Below are positions 34,837 to 43,801 of a stretch of DNA of 64,000 nt, in pieces. Under the pieces are notes generated by a model. That model did not search any database and was not told the DNA's origin. It saw only the letters and a program-made list of their open reading frames with translations. The DNA comes from Actinobacteria bacterium OK074 (GTDB lineage: Bacteria > Actinomycetota > Actinomycetes > Streptomycetales > Streptomycetaceae). The stretch spans positions 1-64,000 of the forward strand of contig LJCV01000256.1 of NCBI GenBank assembly GCA_001298575.1, in the 5' to 3' direction. The stretch's first letter is position 1, and every line of letters begins with the position of its first letter. A program made the translations under genes and the position numbers.

Positions 34837-35865
34837 TCACCCGCGCCCCGGTCCACCCCCCACCGGCACCGCCGTGGAGTTCCGCAGCACCAGTTCGGTG
34901 CCCACCTCCATGTGCTCCATGAGCAGCCGCTGCCCCTCGATGAGGGACAACAGCGCGCGCGCCGCCTTCTGGCCCATGTCGTGGAGCGGCTGGCGGACCG
35001 TGGTCAGGCCGGGGAAGCTCTGGGACGCCTGGGGGAGGTCGTCGAAGCCGACGACCGAGAAGTCGGTGGGGACGGTCAGGCCCAGCGCGCGGGCCGCGTC
35101 GATCGCGCCCAGGGCCAGCAGGTCCGCGCCCGCGACGATCGCCGTGGGGGCGTGGTCGGTGAGCAGGCGGGTGGTGGTGCGCACCCCGCAGGCGTAGGAG
35201 AAGTCGCAGGAGCCGACCAGGCGGTCGTCCACCTTCAGGCCCGCGAGCCGCATCGCGTCCTCGAAGCCCTGGAAGCGGACGGAGGTGCTTTCGAGGTCCT
35301 CGTCGCCGCGGAGGTAGGCGATCCGGGTGTGGCCCAGGTCGATCAGGTGCTGGGTGCCCAGGCGCATGCCGTGGTAGTTGTCGACCGTCAGGCGGGGCAG
35401 GGGGACGTCCAGGCGGCGCGGGTCGATGATGACGCAGGGGAGTTTCCGGCGGCGGAGGAGTCTCACCGTCTCGTCCTCCAGGACCGGCGCGATCATCAGG
35501 ACGCCGTCCACCAGGCCCCGCCCCAGGAACTCGACCCGGTCCTTCTCCCGCGCCGCGTCGTGGTACGAGGCGTTGACCAGCAACTCCTGTTCCGCGTCGG
35601 CCAGTTCGTCGGCCACCCCGCGCAGGATCTCCAGTCCGTACTGGCTGGTCAGGTCCAGGGCGATCAGGCCGACGAGGCCGCTGCGGCCGGCCTTGAGGTT
35701 GCGGGCCGAGACGTTCGGACGGTAACCGAGCCTGCCCGCGACCTCCAGGACCCGGCGGCGGGTCTCCTCGGAGGCCCCCGGCTTGCCGTTCATCACGTTG
35801 GACACGGTCATCGCGGAGACGCCGGCCTCCTCGGCCACCTGCGCGATGGTCACCCGCCCTGTCAC
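34837..35865 (-). CDS. LacI-family transcriptional repressor
   Basis: The product is 342 residues. The GTG at 35865 follows AAGGAG and opens directly into the LacI helix-turn-helix VTIAQVAEEAGVSAMTVSNVMNG. The remainder is a periplasmic-binding-like sensor domain (GLVGLIALDLTSQYGLEILRGV; DHAPTAIVAGADLLALGAIDAARALGL). It is divergent from a sugar ABC importer and most likely represses it and the linked glycosidase genes until the sugar is present. Confidence 0.9.
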   Translation of the reverse strand: MTGRVTIAQVAEEAGVSAMTVSNVMNGKPGASEETRRRVLEVAGRLGYRPNVSARNLKAGRSGLVGLIALDLTSQYGLEILRGVADELADAEQELLVNASYHDAAREKDRVEFLGRGLVDGVLMIAPVLEDETVRLLRRRKLPCVIIDPRRLDVPLPRLTVDNYHGMRLGTQHLIDLGHTRIAYLRGDEDLESTSVRFQGFEDAMRLAGLKVDDRLVGSCDFSYACGVRTTTRLLTDHAPTAIVAGADLLALGAIDAARALGLTVPTDFSVVGFDDLPQASQSFPGLTTVRQPLHDMGQKAARALLSLIEGQRLLMEHMEVGTELVLRNSTAVPVGGGPGRG

Positions 35866-36253
35866 GCCAACTCCTTCTGCCCGCCGAGCACTTGAGCCGA
35901 ACCGGGGCTCCCGGGAAGGGCGGCACACCGGCCCGCGGGCCCACTCTCCCACGCCTCCGGGAAAACCTCCCTGAAACTGTAACGATAAGGCAAGGGTCGC
36001 GACGGCGGAATCCCGCTCGGACGTGGGATGTGCGGCGCCTCCACCTCACCCCGGCGACCACGGAAAGTTACGTATAGATGTCGCCTAAGTTTTGCGTTAC
36101 AGTTCCCGGCCATCGGCAGTACGTTCGCCGCAACTCGGGTCCACCGGCCCCTTCCACCCGCATCAGCGCCGTATCGACACGGATACGGCCTGACCGGATC
36201 AACCCCTTCATACATGACAAGTCGGCCCGTACCGACGTTGGGTGAGGTGTGCA
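35866..36253. promoter_or_regulatory. Divergent promoter region, LacI gene and ABC importer
   Basis: The same 12-base motif CGTTACAGTTYC occurs once for each direction: on the reverse strand at 35973-35984 facing the LacI gene, and on the forward strand at 36095-36106 facing the importer. The embedded TACAGT fits a -10 element, and the surrounding GTTACG words could be LacI half-sites. Confidence 0.5.
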
Positions 36254-37522
36254 ATGAAGCGCTCTGGGAGATGTCTCGCGGTCACCACCACGGTCGCCGC
36301 CATGGCGATGTCGCTGGCCGCGTGCGGCGGCGGGTCGAGTGGCGCGTCGAGCGACGGGACGGTGACCCTGCACGTGGAGGCGTGGAAGGGCGGCGGCTCT
36401 GAGCCGGCCAACGTCGCCGAGATCAACAAGGCGTTCGAGAAGGCCCACCCGAAGATCAAGATCGACTTCGAGTACACCACCGCCGACCCCACCTACACCC
36501 AGAAGCTCCAGCCGGAGCTGCTCGGCGGCAAGGCGGGCGACGTCATCATGGTCGACGCCGACAAGATGAAGAAGTGGGGCGCCTCCGGCTACCTCGCCGA
36601 CCTCTCCAACGAGTCCTGGGCCAGCCGAATAGCCTCCGACGCCAAGCCGTTCGCGCAGTCCGACGGCAAGACGTACGCCATGCCGATGGAGCTGATCGGC
36701 ATGGGCCTGTACGCCAACATGGACCTGCTGAAGAAGGTCGGCGTCACCCAAGTCCCCGCCGACTGGCCGACGTTCCTCGCCGACCTCGCCAAGCTCAAGA
36801 AGGCCGGCATCGACCCCATCGCGCTGCCCGACAAGTCCGCCTGGACCGGCAGCTCCGTCTTCCAGGCGAGCGGCTCGACCCTCGTCTACCAGAAGAACAA
36901 GAAGTGGGACGCCGACTTCCTGGCCGGCAAGACCTCCTTCGACCCCGACTGGCAGGGCGCGCTGGGGCAGTTGAAGACCCTGGAGGACAAGGGGTACGTC
37001 AACTGGAAGAACGAACTCGGCGTCGACGAGTGGTCGCAGGGCCCGCAGGACTTCAGCGCCGGCAAGAGCGCCTTCTGGTACCAGGGCGCCTGGCAGGTCT
37101 CCAACGTCAAGAAGGCCGGATTCCCGGTCCGGTTCGCGCCCTGGCCGGGCGGCGCCGCGGGCACCGAGCCCAACGGGATGCTCTTCTCAGGCACCATGTG
37201 GGCCGTCAACTCCCAGTCCCAGAAGGCCGACGCGGCCCGCGCGTACGTCAACTTCTGGGCGCAGAAGGCGAATCTCGCCAAGTACCTCGACGCCGAGCAC
37301 GCGGAGTCGCCGTTCACCGGCGGTACGACGCCGGAGAGCACCGAGACGACGGCGTTCACCACCGCCTTCAAGGACGGCCGTTACCGGATCCTGCCGTCCA
37401 ACTCCTGGTACGGCACCACCGCCGAGACCGCGATCGGCTCGAAGATCCAGGCGTTCCTGCTGGGCAAGTCCTCCGTCGCCCAGACCCTCAAGGACATCCA
37501 GGCCGAGGCCGACGCCAAGTAG
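36254..37522 (+). CDS. Sugar ABC transporter solute-binding lipoprotein
   Basis: The product is 422 residues, starting at ATG 36254 with GAGGTG just upstream; a GTG 12 bases earlier is less likely. Residues 1-24 are a lipoprotein signal with lipobox LAAC (Cys-24). The mature part is a cluster-B type 1 binding protein (VTLHVEAWKGGGSEPANVAEINKAF; GDVIMVDADKMKKWGASGYL). It captures an oligosaccharide outside the membrane and delivers it to the two permeases that follow. No ATPase gene is present, so the shared MsiK-type ATPase of streptomycetes is probably used. The stop lies within a 20-base tandem repeat. Confidence 0.9.
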   Translation: MKRSGRCLAVTTTVAAMAMSLAACGGGSSGASSDGTVTLHVEAWKGGGSEPANVAEINKAFEKAHPKIKIDFEYTTADPTYTQKLQPELLGGKAGDVIMVDADKMKKWGASGYLADLSNESWASRIASDAKPFAQSDGKTYAMPMELIGMGLYANMDLLKKVGVTQVPADWPTFLADLAKLKKAGIDPIALPDKSAWTGSSVFQASGSTLVYQKNKKWDADFLAGKTSFDPDWQGALGQLKTLEDKGYVNWKNELGVDEWSQGPQDFSAGKSAFWYQGAWQVSNVKKAGFPVRFAPWPGGAAGTEPNGMLFSGTMWAVNSQSQKADAARAYVNFWAQKANLAKYLDAEHAESPFTGGTTPESTETTAFTTAFKDGRYRILPSNSWYGTTAETAIGSKIQAFLLGKSSVAQTLKDIQAEADAK

Positions 37523-37612
37523 GGCCGGGCAGCGCCAAGTGACGCCCAGCAGCGTCACGTTGCGCCGAGCAACGCCAAGTGGCGCCCAGCGGCGTCACGT
37601 TGCGCCGGGCAG
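37513..37612. repeat. Five 20-base repeats spanning a stop codon
   Basis: Units start every 20 bases from 37513. Units 2/4 (CGCCAAGTGrCGCCCAGCrG) and 3/5 (CGTCACGTTGCGCCGrGCAr) alternate; the first unit contains the Lys codon and TAG stop of the binding-protein gene. Inverted GTGACGC/GCGTCAC words allow hairpins that could lower permease expression relative to the binding protein. Confidence 0.8.
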
Positions 37613-37754
37613 CCGTGGTGGTGGGGCGCGGTCGGCGGCTCCTGGCCGCCCCGCCACCACCGGGCCGCACCGCCCGCCCCACCACGGCCGCCGAGGCCAA
37701 GAGCCACCGGCAAAAGCCGCGGCCAGAACCCCGAGGTTCAAGAGGAGGACCCCC

Positions 37755-38627
37755 GTGTTCCACCGACGGCGCGCCACCATGGCCGCCTTCCTGCTGCCGG
37801 CGATCGCCGTGTACGGCACGTTCATGCTGTATCCGCTGGCCCGCGGCGTCTATCTGAGCATGACCGACAGCCTCGGCGGCCCGATCGCCAACTTCGTCGG
37901 CACGGACCAGTACAAGGCCATGGCCGACGACCCCGACGTCACCGCGGCCCTGTGGCACACCATCCTGTACGCGGCCGTCGTCGTGATCGCCCAGAACGGT
38001 CTCGGGCTGCTCTTCGCGAGCCTGCTCTTCCGGCGGCCCCGGATACGCAAGGCGCTCAGCGTCGTCCTGCTGACGCCGACCCTCGTCTCCCCGGTGATGG
38101 CGGCCTTCATCTGGTCGTACCTGTACGCCCCGGACGGCGGCATCAACGCGCTGCTGGGCCTGTTCGGCCTCGACTCGCTGGAGCACGTCTGGCTCGGCGA
38201 CACCTCCACCGCCCTGTACGCGGTGGCCGCCGTCAACATCTGGATGTTCGCGGGCTACTCGTGCGCGATCTTCCTGGCCGGCTACATGAGCGTACCGACC
38301 GAACTCCTCGACGCCGCCGCGGTCGACGGCGCGGGCGGCTGGCGGCGGTTCCGCAGCGTGGAGTGGCCGATGCTGGCCCCCGCGCTGACCGTGAACGTGA
38401 CCCTCAGCCTCATCGGCTCGCTCAAGGTCTTCGAGTTCCCCCTGGTGCTGACCAACGGCGGTCCGGCCGGCGCCACCGAGACGCTGACCACCCTGGTCTA
38501 CCGGAACGTCTTCGGCGGCGGGAAGTTCGCCTTCGGTGTCGCCATCTCCGTACTCCTCCTGGTGACCGTGGTCGTCCTGTCCAGCGCCACCTCCTCCCTG
38601 CTCCGGCTCCGCGAGCGACGCATCTAG
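37755..38627 (+). CDS. Sugar ABC transporter permease 1
   Basis: The product is 290 residues. The GTG at 37755 follows GAGGAGG. Six hydrophobic helices are present, and the ATPase-contact loop reads LLDAAAVDGAGGWRRFRSVEWPML, the EAA-type motif of carbohydrate (CUT1) permeases of the MalF group. It forms the membrane channel with permease 2. Confidence 0.9.
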   Translation: MFHRRRATMAAFLLPAIAVYGTFMLYPLARGVYLSMTDSLGGPIANFVGTDQYKAMADDPDVTAALWHTILYAAVVVIAQNGLGLLFASLLFRRPRIRKALSVVLLTPTLVSPVMAAFIWSYLYAPDGGINALLGLFGLDSLEHVWLGDTSTALYAVAAVNIWMFAGYSCAIFLAGYMSVPTELLDAAAVDGAGGWRRFRSVEWPMLAPALTVNVTLSLIGSLKVFEFPLVLTNGGPAGATETLTTLVYRNVFGGGKFAFGVAISVLLLVTVVVLSSATSSLLRLRERRI

Positions 38628-38745
38628 CGATGAGTCCAGCGATGAATCCCGTGCCGCAACCCGTGCCGCAACCCGTGCCGCAACCAGTGCCGAATCAAGC
38701 GACGAACCAAGCGCCGAAACCAGCGACGAAACCAGCGACGAATCC
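38626..38745. repeat. Ten 12-base tandem repeats starting at a stop codon
   Basis: Ten units run from 38626 to 38745 in two flavours, AGCGAyGAAyCC and CGTGCCGCAACC. The first unit overlaps the TAG stop (38625-38627) of permease 1. Because 12 is a multiple of three, the block looks coding (PVPQ repeats) in the frame of permease 2, but it is probably not translated. Confidence 0.8.
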
Positions 38746-38764
38746 GACGGGCGGAACTCCCACC

Positions 38765-39619
38765 ATGGCCTCCAACTCCCTTCCCCCAGGGGCGACTCGG
38801 CGCCGGGCGACCGGCGCGCTCGGCACCGCGCTGCTCTGCCTCGGCGTGCTGGTGTTCGCGCTGCCGTTCCTGTTCACCATCGTCACCTCGCTGCGCACCG
38901 CGGCGGACGTCGCCCGGGCCCCGCTCGGCATCCCGCACACCTTCACCCTGAAGAACTTCTCCGCCGCCTTCGGGCAGATCCACTACGGCCGCAGCGCCCT
39001 GAACACGCTGCTGATCACGGGGTTGTCCTGCCTGAGCGTCACCATCCTCGGCTCGCTGGCGAGTTACCCGCTGGCCCGCATCACGCAGGGTTGGTCGGCG
39101 TGGGTGTACCGGCTGTTCATCCTCGGCACGTCGGTGCCGGTCTTCGTCGTGGTGGCGCCGCTGTACCTGCTGATGCGGGACCTGAACCTGCTGGACAGCT
39201 ACACGGGCGTGGTCTTCGTCTACACGGCCATGTTCCTGCCGGTCTCGGTGTTCTTCTACACCAGCTTCATCCGCTCGATCCCCATCGACATCGAGGAAGC
39301 CGCCGCGCTGGACGGCTGCGGGGCCTTCCGCACCTTCTTCACCATCATCCTGCCGCTGCTGCGCCCGATCACCAGCACGCTGCTGACCTTCGTCTCGCTC
39401 CAGGTCTGGAACGACCTGATCGTCCCGCTGGTCTTCCTCCAGAACCCCGACAAGCGGACGGTCATGGTGAACGCGTACTCGTTCATCGACCCGCACACCG
39501 TGCAGCCGACAACCCTCTTCCCGGCCGCGCTGCTCGGCGTCGTACCGCTGTTCCTGATCTTCGTCTTCCTTCAGCGGCACGTGGTGGCGGGGATGTCGGC
39601 CGGGGCCGTCAAGTCCTGA
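38765..39619 (+). CDS. Sugar ABC transporter permease 2
   Basis: The product is 284 residues from ATG 38765, which has GGCGGA nine bases upstream and puts the first helix at a normal distance. An in-frame ATG at 38630 would add a PVPQ-rich tail encoded by the repeat and has no clear ribosome site. Six helices are visible, with the EAA loop IEEAAALDGCGAFRTFFTIILPLL of MalG-type CUT1 permeases. It completes the importer; no ATPase is encoded nearby. Confidence 0.88.
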   Translation: MASNSLPPGATRRRATGALGTALLCLGVLVFALPFLFTIVTSLRTAADVARAPLGIPHTFTLKNFSAAFGQIHYGRSALNTLLITGLSCLSVTILGSLASYPLARITQGWSAWVYRLFILGTSVPVFVVVAPLYLLMRDLNLLDSYTGVVFVYTAMFLPVSVFFYTSFIRSIPIDIEEAAALDGCGAFRTFFTIILPLLRPITSTLLTFVSLQVWNDLIVPLVFLQNPDKRTVMVNAYSFIDPHTVQPTTLFPAALLGVVPLFLIFVFLQRHVVAGMSAGAVKS

Positions 39620-39760
39620 GCGCAGCAACCCGGTTACCCCGGTTGACCCACTGTGACCCGCTGACGCCGTAAGCGCCCAGCGCCGCCGTACCGCCGTACG
39701 GCCATCCCGTCATGCCCGCGCGCCCGCGCGCCTCCGACGTCCGGAAGGACCCCCCAACCG

Positions 39761-40618
39761 ATGTACGTGGTCTCATACTTCACCGACGCCGACGAGGCGC
39801 TGCATCTGGCCTACAGCCACGACGGCGCGGAGTTCGCGCGGGTGAACGGCGGCCGGCCCGTCCTGCGGGGCACGGTCGGGACCGGCAGACTGCGGGATCC
39901 GTTCCTCGGGGTGGGCCCCGACGGCCTGTTCCACCTGCTCGCCACCGACGGCTGGACGAGCCCCCACATCGTCCACGCCACCTCCGCCGACCTGCTCGAC
40001 TGGTCCGAGCAGCGGCTCCTGCCGGTGATGGCGCCGGTGCCGGGCGCCCTCAACGCCTGGGCGCCGGAGTTCTTCCTGGACCGCGGGACGGGCCTCTACC
40101 ACCTCATCTGGTCGTCGGTCGTCGAGCCGGGCGGTACGGCGGAGGGGCGGGACTTCGCGCACATCAGCCAGGACCACCGCATCTGGCACTGCACCACCGA
40201 GGATTTCCAGTCCTTCTCGGCGCCGGGCCTCTTCTTCGACCCCGGCCACTCGGTCATTGACGCCACCGTGCGCGCGGCGGACGGCGGCGGCTTCCTCATG
40301 GCCTTCAAGGACGAGCGCGGCGCCAACGACCCCGCGACCGCGCACAAGGACATCCACATCACCACGTTCGACGTCCCCGGCGGCCCGCACACCGCGCCCA
40401 CCGGGCCGGTCTCGCCGTCCCTGGTGGAAGGCCCGTCGCTGTTCCGCCGGAACGACGAGTGGATCATGATCTACGACCACTTCCTCGAAGGCAGGTACGG
40501 GGCGGCCCGCAGCAAGGACGGGGTCGACTGGGAGCCGGTCCCCCTCTCGCTGCCGTCGGGCATGCGGCACGCCTCGGTCCTCGAAACACCCATCCCCACC
40601 TCGCTGTCGGCGCGGTAG
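39761..40618 (+). CDS. GH43-like glycoside hydrolase
   Basis: The product is 285 residues; ATG 39761 follows GGAAGGA. There is no signal peptide, so it acts in the cytoplasm. Repeated blade motifs (RDPFLGVGPDGLFHLLAT, NAWAPEFFLDRGTGLYHLIW, DATVRAADGGGFLMAFKDE, EGPSLFRRNDEWIMIYD) indicate a five-bladed propeller like family 43 arabinosidases and xylosidases. The conserved acids of that family appear to be in RDPF, WAPE and EGPS, the usual places. It probably trims the oligosaccharides brought in by the importer. Confidence 0.75.
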   Translation: MYVVSYFTDADEALHLAYSHDGAEFARVNGGRPVLRGTVGTGRLRDPFLGVGPDGLFHLLATDGWTSPHIVHATSADLLDWSEQRLLPVMAPVPGALNAWAPEFFLDRGTGLYHLIWSSVVEPGGTAEGRDFAHISQDHRIWHCTTEDFQSFSAPGLFFDPGHSVIDATVRAADGGGFLMAFKDERGANDPATAHKDIHITTFDVPGGPHTAPTGPVSPSLVEGPSLFRRNDEWIMIYDHFLEGRYGAARSKDGVDWEPVPLSLPSGMRHASVLETPIPTSLSAR

Positions 40619-40726
40619 GCCACGGAATCCGGGCGGTGCGCGTGCTGCGGCCGACCCGCCCGGTGCAGGAAGATCCGCGTCACGATCCGCGGCGCGGAGG
40701 ACTCGATCCCAGCAAGGAGCGTCGCA

Positions 40727-43204
40727 ATGAAGCGTCGTAGAACGACGCGGCCGGTCCGCCGGGCGTCACGCGTTCTGGCCCTCCTCGTCACGATGGCGGG
40801 AGCACTCCTGGTCCCGGCCCACACCGCACTGGCGGCGGGCAGCACCTACTACGTCGACTGCTCGGCCGCCGCCAACGGCAGCGGCACCCAGAGCAGCCCC
40901 TGGAACTCCGTGGCCGGCGTCAACGCCACCACCTTCGCCGCGGGCGACAGCATCCTCTTCGCGGCGGGCACCACGTGCACCGGCCAGCTCACGCCGGGCG
41001 GTTCGGGTGCCTCCGGCAGCAACATCACCATGGGCTCGTACGGCACCGGCGCGAAGCCGGTCATCGACGCGGCGGGCGCCACGGGTGCGGTCATCCACCT
41101 CCTCAACCAGCAGTACTGGGACATCGGCGGCCTGGAGCTGATCGACAACTCCGCCTCCCCCGCCTACCGTTCGGGCGTCCTGGCCGAGAACAGCTCCGGC
41201 GGCGTCCTGCACCACATCCGCGTGCACGACATGTACATCCACAACATCGCGGGCTACGGCGGCGGTTGGTACTCGACGAACGCGGGCGTGGGCGTCCAGA
41301 CCGACCACACCACGCCGGTCTCGACCTGGGACGACGTGGTGGTCGAGAACAACACGTTCGACCACGTGGACCGCATAGCGGTGGCGGTCACCCCGGACGC
41401 GGACGGCCAGGGCACCGGCCTGACGACCGGCACGGTCATCCGGAACAACACGATGACGTACGACGGCGCCGACGACATCCTCGTCGTCAAGAACGACGGC
41501 GCGCTCATCGACGGCAACAAGGCGGGCTACGGCGGCGCCAAGTCGACCTGCCCGCCGTCCGGTCAGTACTGCAACGGCGCCTCGGCGGGCATCTGGATGT
41601 CCGGCAGCTCCGACACCGTCGTCCAGAACAACGAGGTGTACTGCCACGTCAACGGCGCCGACGGCACCGGCTTCGACGTGGACTGGGGCAACCACAACAC
41701 CACGTTCCAGTACAACTACAGCCACCAGAACCTCGGCGGCTTCCTGCTGGTGATGCCGCCCTTCACCATCACCAACGAGCCCACCTCGACCGTCCCCAGC
41801 GACGGCACGGTGGTGCGCTACAACGTCAGCGAGAACGACGGCACCAACTCCGGCTGCCCCGCCGCCGGTACCCCGACGCACGGCAGCGGCGTCTTCCACT
41901 TCGTGGGCAACATCCCCAACCAGAGCGGCAGTTCGGCCGCCGTCCCGCTCTTCTACAACAACACCGTCTACGTCAACCAGAGCGGCCTGAACACCCCGAT
42001 CCTGTACTCCCGGCGCGGCTCCAGCGTCACCGGCACCCTCTCCTTCCGGAACAACGCCGTCTTCGACTACGGCACCGGCGGCTACTTCACGACCAGTTCG
42101 GGTTCCGTCTACTCCAACAACCTCTTCTACGGCAGCCACCCGTCCTCCGAGCCCGCCGACACCGCGAAGGTCACGGCCGACCCGGAGTTCCGCAACCCCG
42201 GTAACGCCAGCGGCTCGTCCTCCTACACGGGCGCCAACGCCTACCAACTCCACCCGTCCTCCCCCGCGATCAGGGCAGGCGCGGTCATCAGCGACAACGG
42301 CGGCAAGGACGCCTTCGGCAACACCGTCTCCGCGACGGCCGCGCCCAACATCGGCGCCTACAACGGCACCGGCGGCAACCTGGTCTCCAACGGGGGCTTC
42401 GAAACAGGCGCGTTGAGTCCGTGGACGGCCAGCGGGGCGACCCCGTCCGTGACTTCGTCGAACGCCCGGACCGGTACCGCCGCGCTGACGACGCAGCCGA
42501 GCGGCAGCGGCGCCAACCAGACCCTGACCGGGCTGAGCCCCAACACCCCGTACCTGCTGACCGGTTGGGCCAAGGTCGCGACCGCCGGAGAAACCCTGGC
42601 CATCGGCGTCAAGAACTACGGCGGCACGGAGACGTTCACCAACGTGGCGACAACGTCGTACACCCAGGCGGCGGTCGTATTCACCACCGGCTCCTCCAGC
42701 ACCACGGCCACGGTCTACTGCTGGAAGAACTCCGGTGGCAGCGGGGCGGGTTACTGCGACGACCTGACGGTGGAGCCGCTCTCCTCGGCCACCAACGCGC
42801 TCACCAACGCGGGCTTCGAGACAGGCGCGTTGACACCCTGGGCCCAGAGCACGGGCACGGCGGCGGGCGTGGTCGCGTCCAACGCCCGCACCGGCACGTA
42901 CGCGTTGCAGACCGCGTCCGCCTCCAGCGGCGCGATCCAGACGGTCACCGGCCTCACCTCCAGCGGCACCTACCTACTGGCGGCCTGGGCCAAGACGGCC
43001 ACCGCCGGTGAGGAAGTGGCCGTCGGCGTAAAGAACTTCGGCGGCACGGAAACCTACCTGCGGACCTCGACCGCGTCCTACGCCCAGCAGCCGATCTTCT
43101 TCACCACGGGCGCCACCACCACCTCGGCCGCCGCGTACTGCTACAAGAACACGGGCTCGGCCGCCGGTTACTGCGACGACTACACCTTGGTGAAGCTTCC
43201 ATGA
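40727..43204 (+). CDS. Secreted beta-helix protein with two C-terminal CBM-like domains
   Basis: The product is 825 residues; AAGGAG precedes the ATG. Residues 1-36 are a signal peptide ending TALAAG. Residues 40-540 are a right-handed parallel beta-helix rich in NN ladder motifs (VVVENNTFDHVDRIAV, TVIRNNTMTY, TVVQNNEVYCHVNG), as in polysaccharide lyases. Two homologous domains of about 140 residues follow (NGGFETGALSPWTASG and NAGFETGALTPWAQST), with the layout of carbohydrate-binding modules of family 4/9 type. It probably attacks the extracellular polysaccharide whose products the linked importer takes up. Confidence 0.75.
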   Translation: MKRRRTTRPVRRASRVLALLVTMAGALLVPAHTALAAGSTYYVDCSAAANGSGTQSSPWNSVAGVNATTFAAGDSILFAAGTTCTGQLTPGGSGASGSNITMGSYGTGAKPVIDAAGATGAVIHLLNQQYWDIGGLELIDNSASPAYRSGVLAENSSGGVLHHIRVHDMYIHNIAGYGGGWYSTNAGVGVQTDHTTPVSTWDDVVVENNTFDHVDRIAVAVTPDADGQGTGLTTGTVIRNNTMTYDGADDILVVKNDGALIDGNKAGYGGAKSTCPPSGQYCNGASAGIWMSGSSDTVVQNNEVYCHVNGADGTGFDVDWGNHNTTFQYNYSHQNLGGFLLVMPPFTITNEPTSTVPSDGTVVRYNVSENDGTNSGCPAAGTPTHGSGVFHFVGNIPNQSGSSAAVPLFYNNTVYVNQSGLNTPILYSRRGSSVTGTLSFRNNAVFDYGTGGYFTTSSGSVYSNNLFYGSHPSSEPADTAKVTADPEFRNPGNASGSSSYTGANAYQLHPSSPAIRAGAVISDNGGKDAFGNTVSATAAPNIGAYNGTGGNLVSNGGFETGALSPWTASGATPSVTSSNARTGTAALTTQPSGSGANQTLTGLSPNTPYLLTGWAKVATAGETLAIGVKNYGGTETFTNVATTSYTQAAVVFTTGSSSTTATVYCWKNSGGSGAGYCDDLTVEPLSSATNALTNAGFETGALTPWAQSTGTAAGVVASNARTGTYALQTASASSGAIQTVTGLTSSGTYLLAAWAKTATAGEEVAVGVKNFGGTETYLRTSTASYAQQPIFFTTGATTTSAAAYCYKNTGSAAGYCDDYTLVKLP

Positions 43205-43239
43205 CGGCATGACGGCATGACGGCATGACGGCATGACGG
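43200..43239. repeat. Five 8-base repeats spanning a stop codon
   Basis: CATGACGG is repeated five times without a mismatch. The stop TGA (43202-43204) of the beta-helix gene lies in unit 1. Confidence 0.85.
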
Positions 43240-43269
43240 CACCGGCGGCCGTGGCTTCCGGTGCCGTCA
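43234..43269. terminator. Hairpin terminator
   Basis: Perfect 12-base arms TGACGGCACCGG/CCGGTGCCGTCA around a 12-base loop, between convergent genes. Confidence 0.65.
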
Positions 43270-43274
43270 CGGGC

Positions 43275-43700
43275 TCACGCTCGTATGCCTCGTATGCCTC
43301 GTATGCCTCGTATGCCTCGTAGCCTCGTATGCGGGGACGGCAGGCTGCGGGCGGCCAGGAGCAGGGCGGCGCCGGTTGCCGCTCCTGCCACTCCCACCGC
43401 ACCCGCGGTCAGGAAGCCGTGGGAGGAGCGCCAGGACAGTACCGACCAGCGCGACTGGGCGGAGAACACCGAGCCCGTGCTCAGCCAGGATCCGGCGGAG
43501 ATCAGTGACAGCGAGGAGCCGATCGAGCCCACGGACAGGGCGCTGCCGATCGAGCCGACCGACAGCGCCGAGCCGACGGAACCCACGGACAGCACCGAAC
43601 CCACCGAACCGATCGACAGCACGGAGTCCTGCGACCACAACGACAGCACCGAACCGGAGGAGGCGCGACGGACCGACGACCGTGCGGGCAGCTTTGTCAT
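43275..43700 (-). CDS. SVGS-repeat membrane-anchored protein
   Basis: The product is 141 residues from ATG 43700 (MTKLPARSSVRRAS). Residues 15-85 are a near-periodic run built from SVLSVGSVGSALSVGSIGS-like units of five to six residues, suggesting a solenoid or fibre. A hydrophobic helix follows (GFLTAGAVGVAGAATGAALLLAA). The C-terminus is RGIRGIRGIRGIRA, encoded by perfect 9-base DNA repeats (43282-43317). I believe similar SVGS-repeat proteins exist in other Streptomyces, without known function. The long open frame continuing upstream over the SDR is only its antisense-frame shadow. Confidence 0.6.
   Translation of the reverse strand: MTKLPARSSVRRASSGSVLSLWSQDSVLSIGSVGSVLSVGSVGSALSVGSIGSALSVGSIGSSLSLISAGSWLSTGSVFSAQSRWSVLSWRSSHGFLTAGAVGVAGAATGAALLLAARSLPSPHTRLRGIRGIRGIRGIRA
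43282..43317. repeat. Four 9-base repeats encoding the RGI tail
   Basis: CGTATGCCT is repeated four times perfectly, with further degenerate copies to about 43334. On the reverse strand it encodes the repeated Arg-Gly-Ile C-terminus of the SVGS protein. Confidence 0.85.
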
Positions 43701-43801
43701 GGGGACATCCTGCCCGCCGGCCGTCCCCTCCCGGGAGACTCCCGCTGATCGCCTTGTTCCGGGCGGGTGTTGAGCCGTGGCCGGTGTTGAGCCGTGCGGA
43801 A

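Noticed and set aside
38630..38764. Extended N-terminus of permease 2
   Set aside because: The segment is a 12-base tandem repeat beginning at the permease 1 stop and lacks a ribosome-binding site; kept only as an alternative start.
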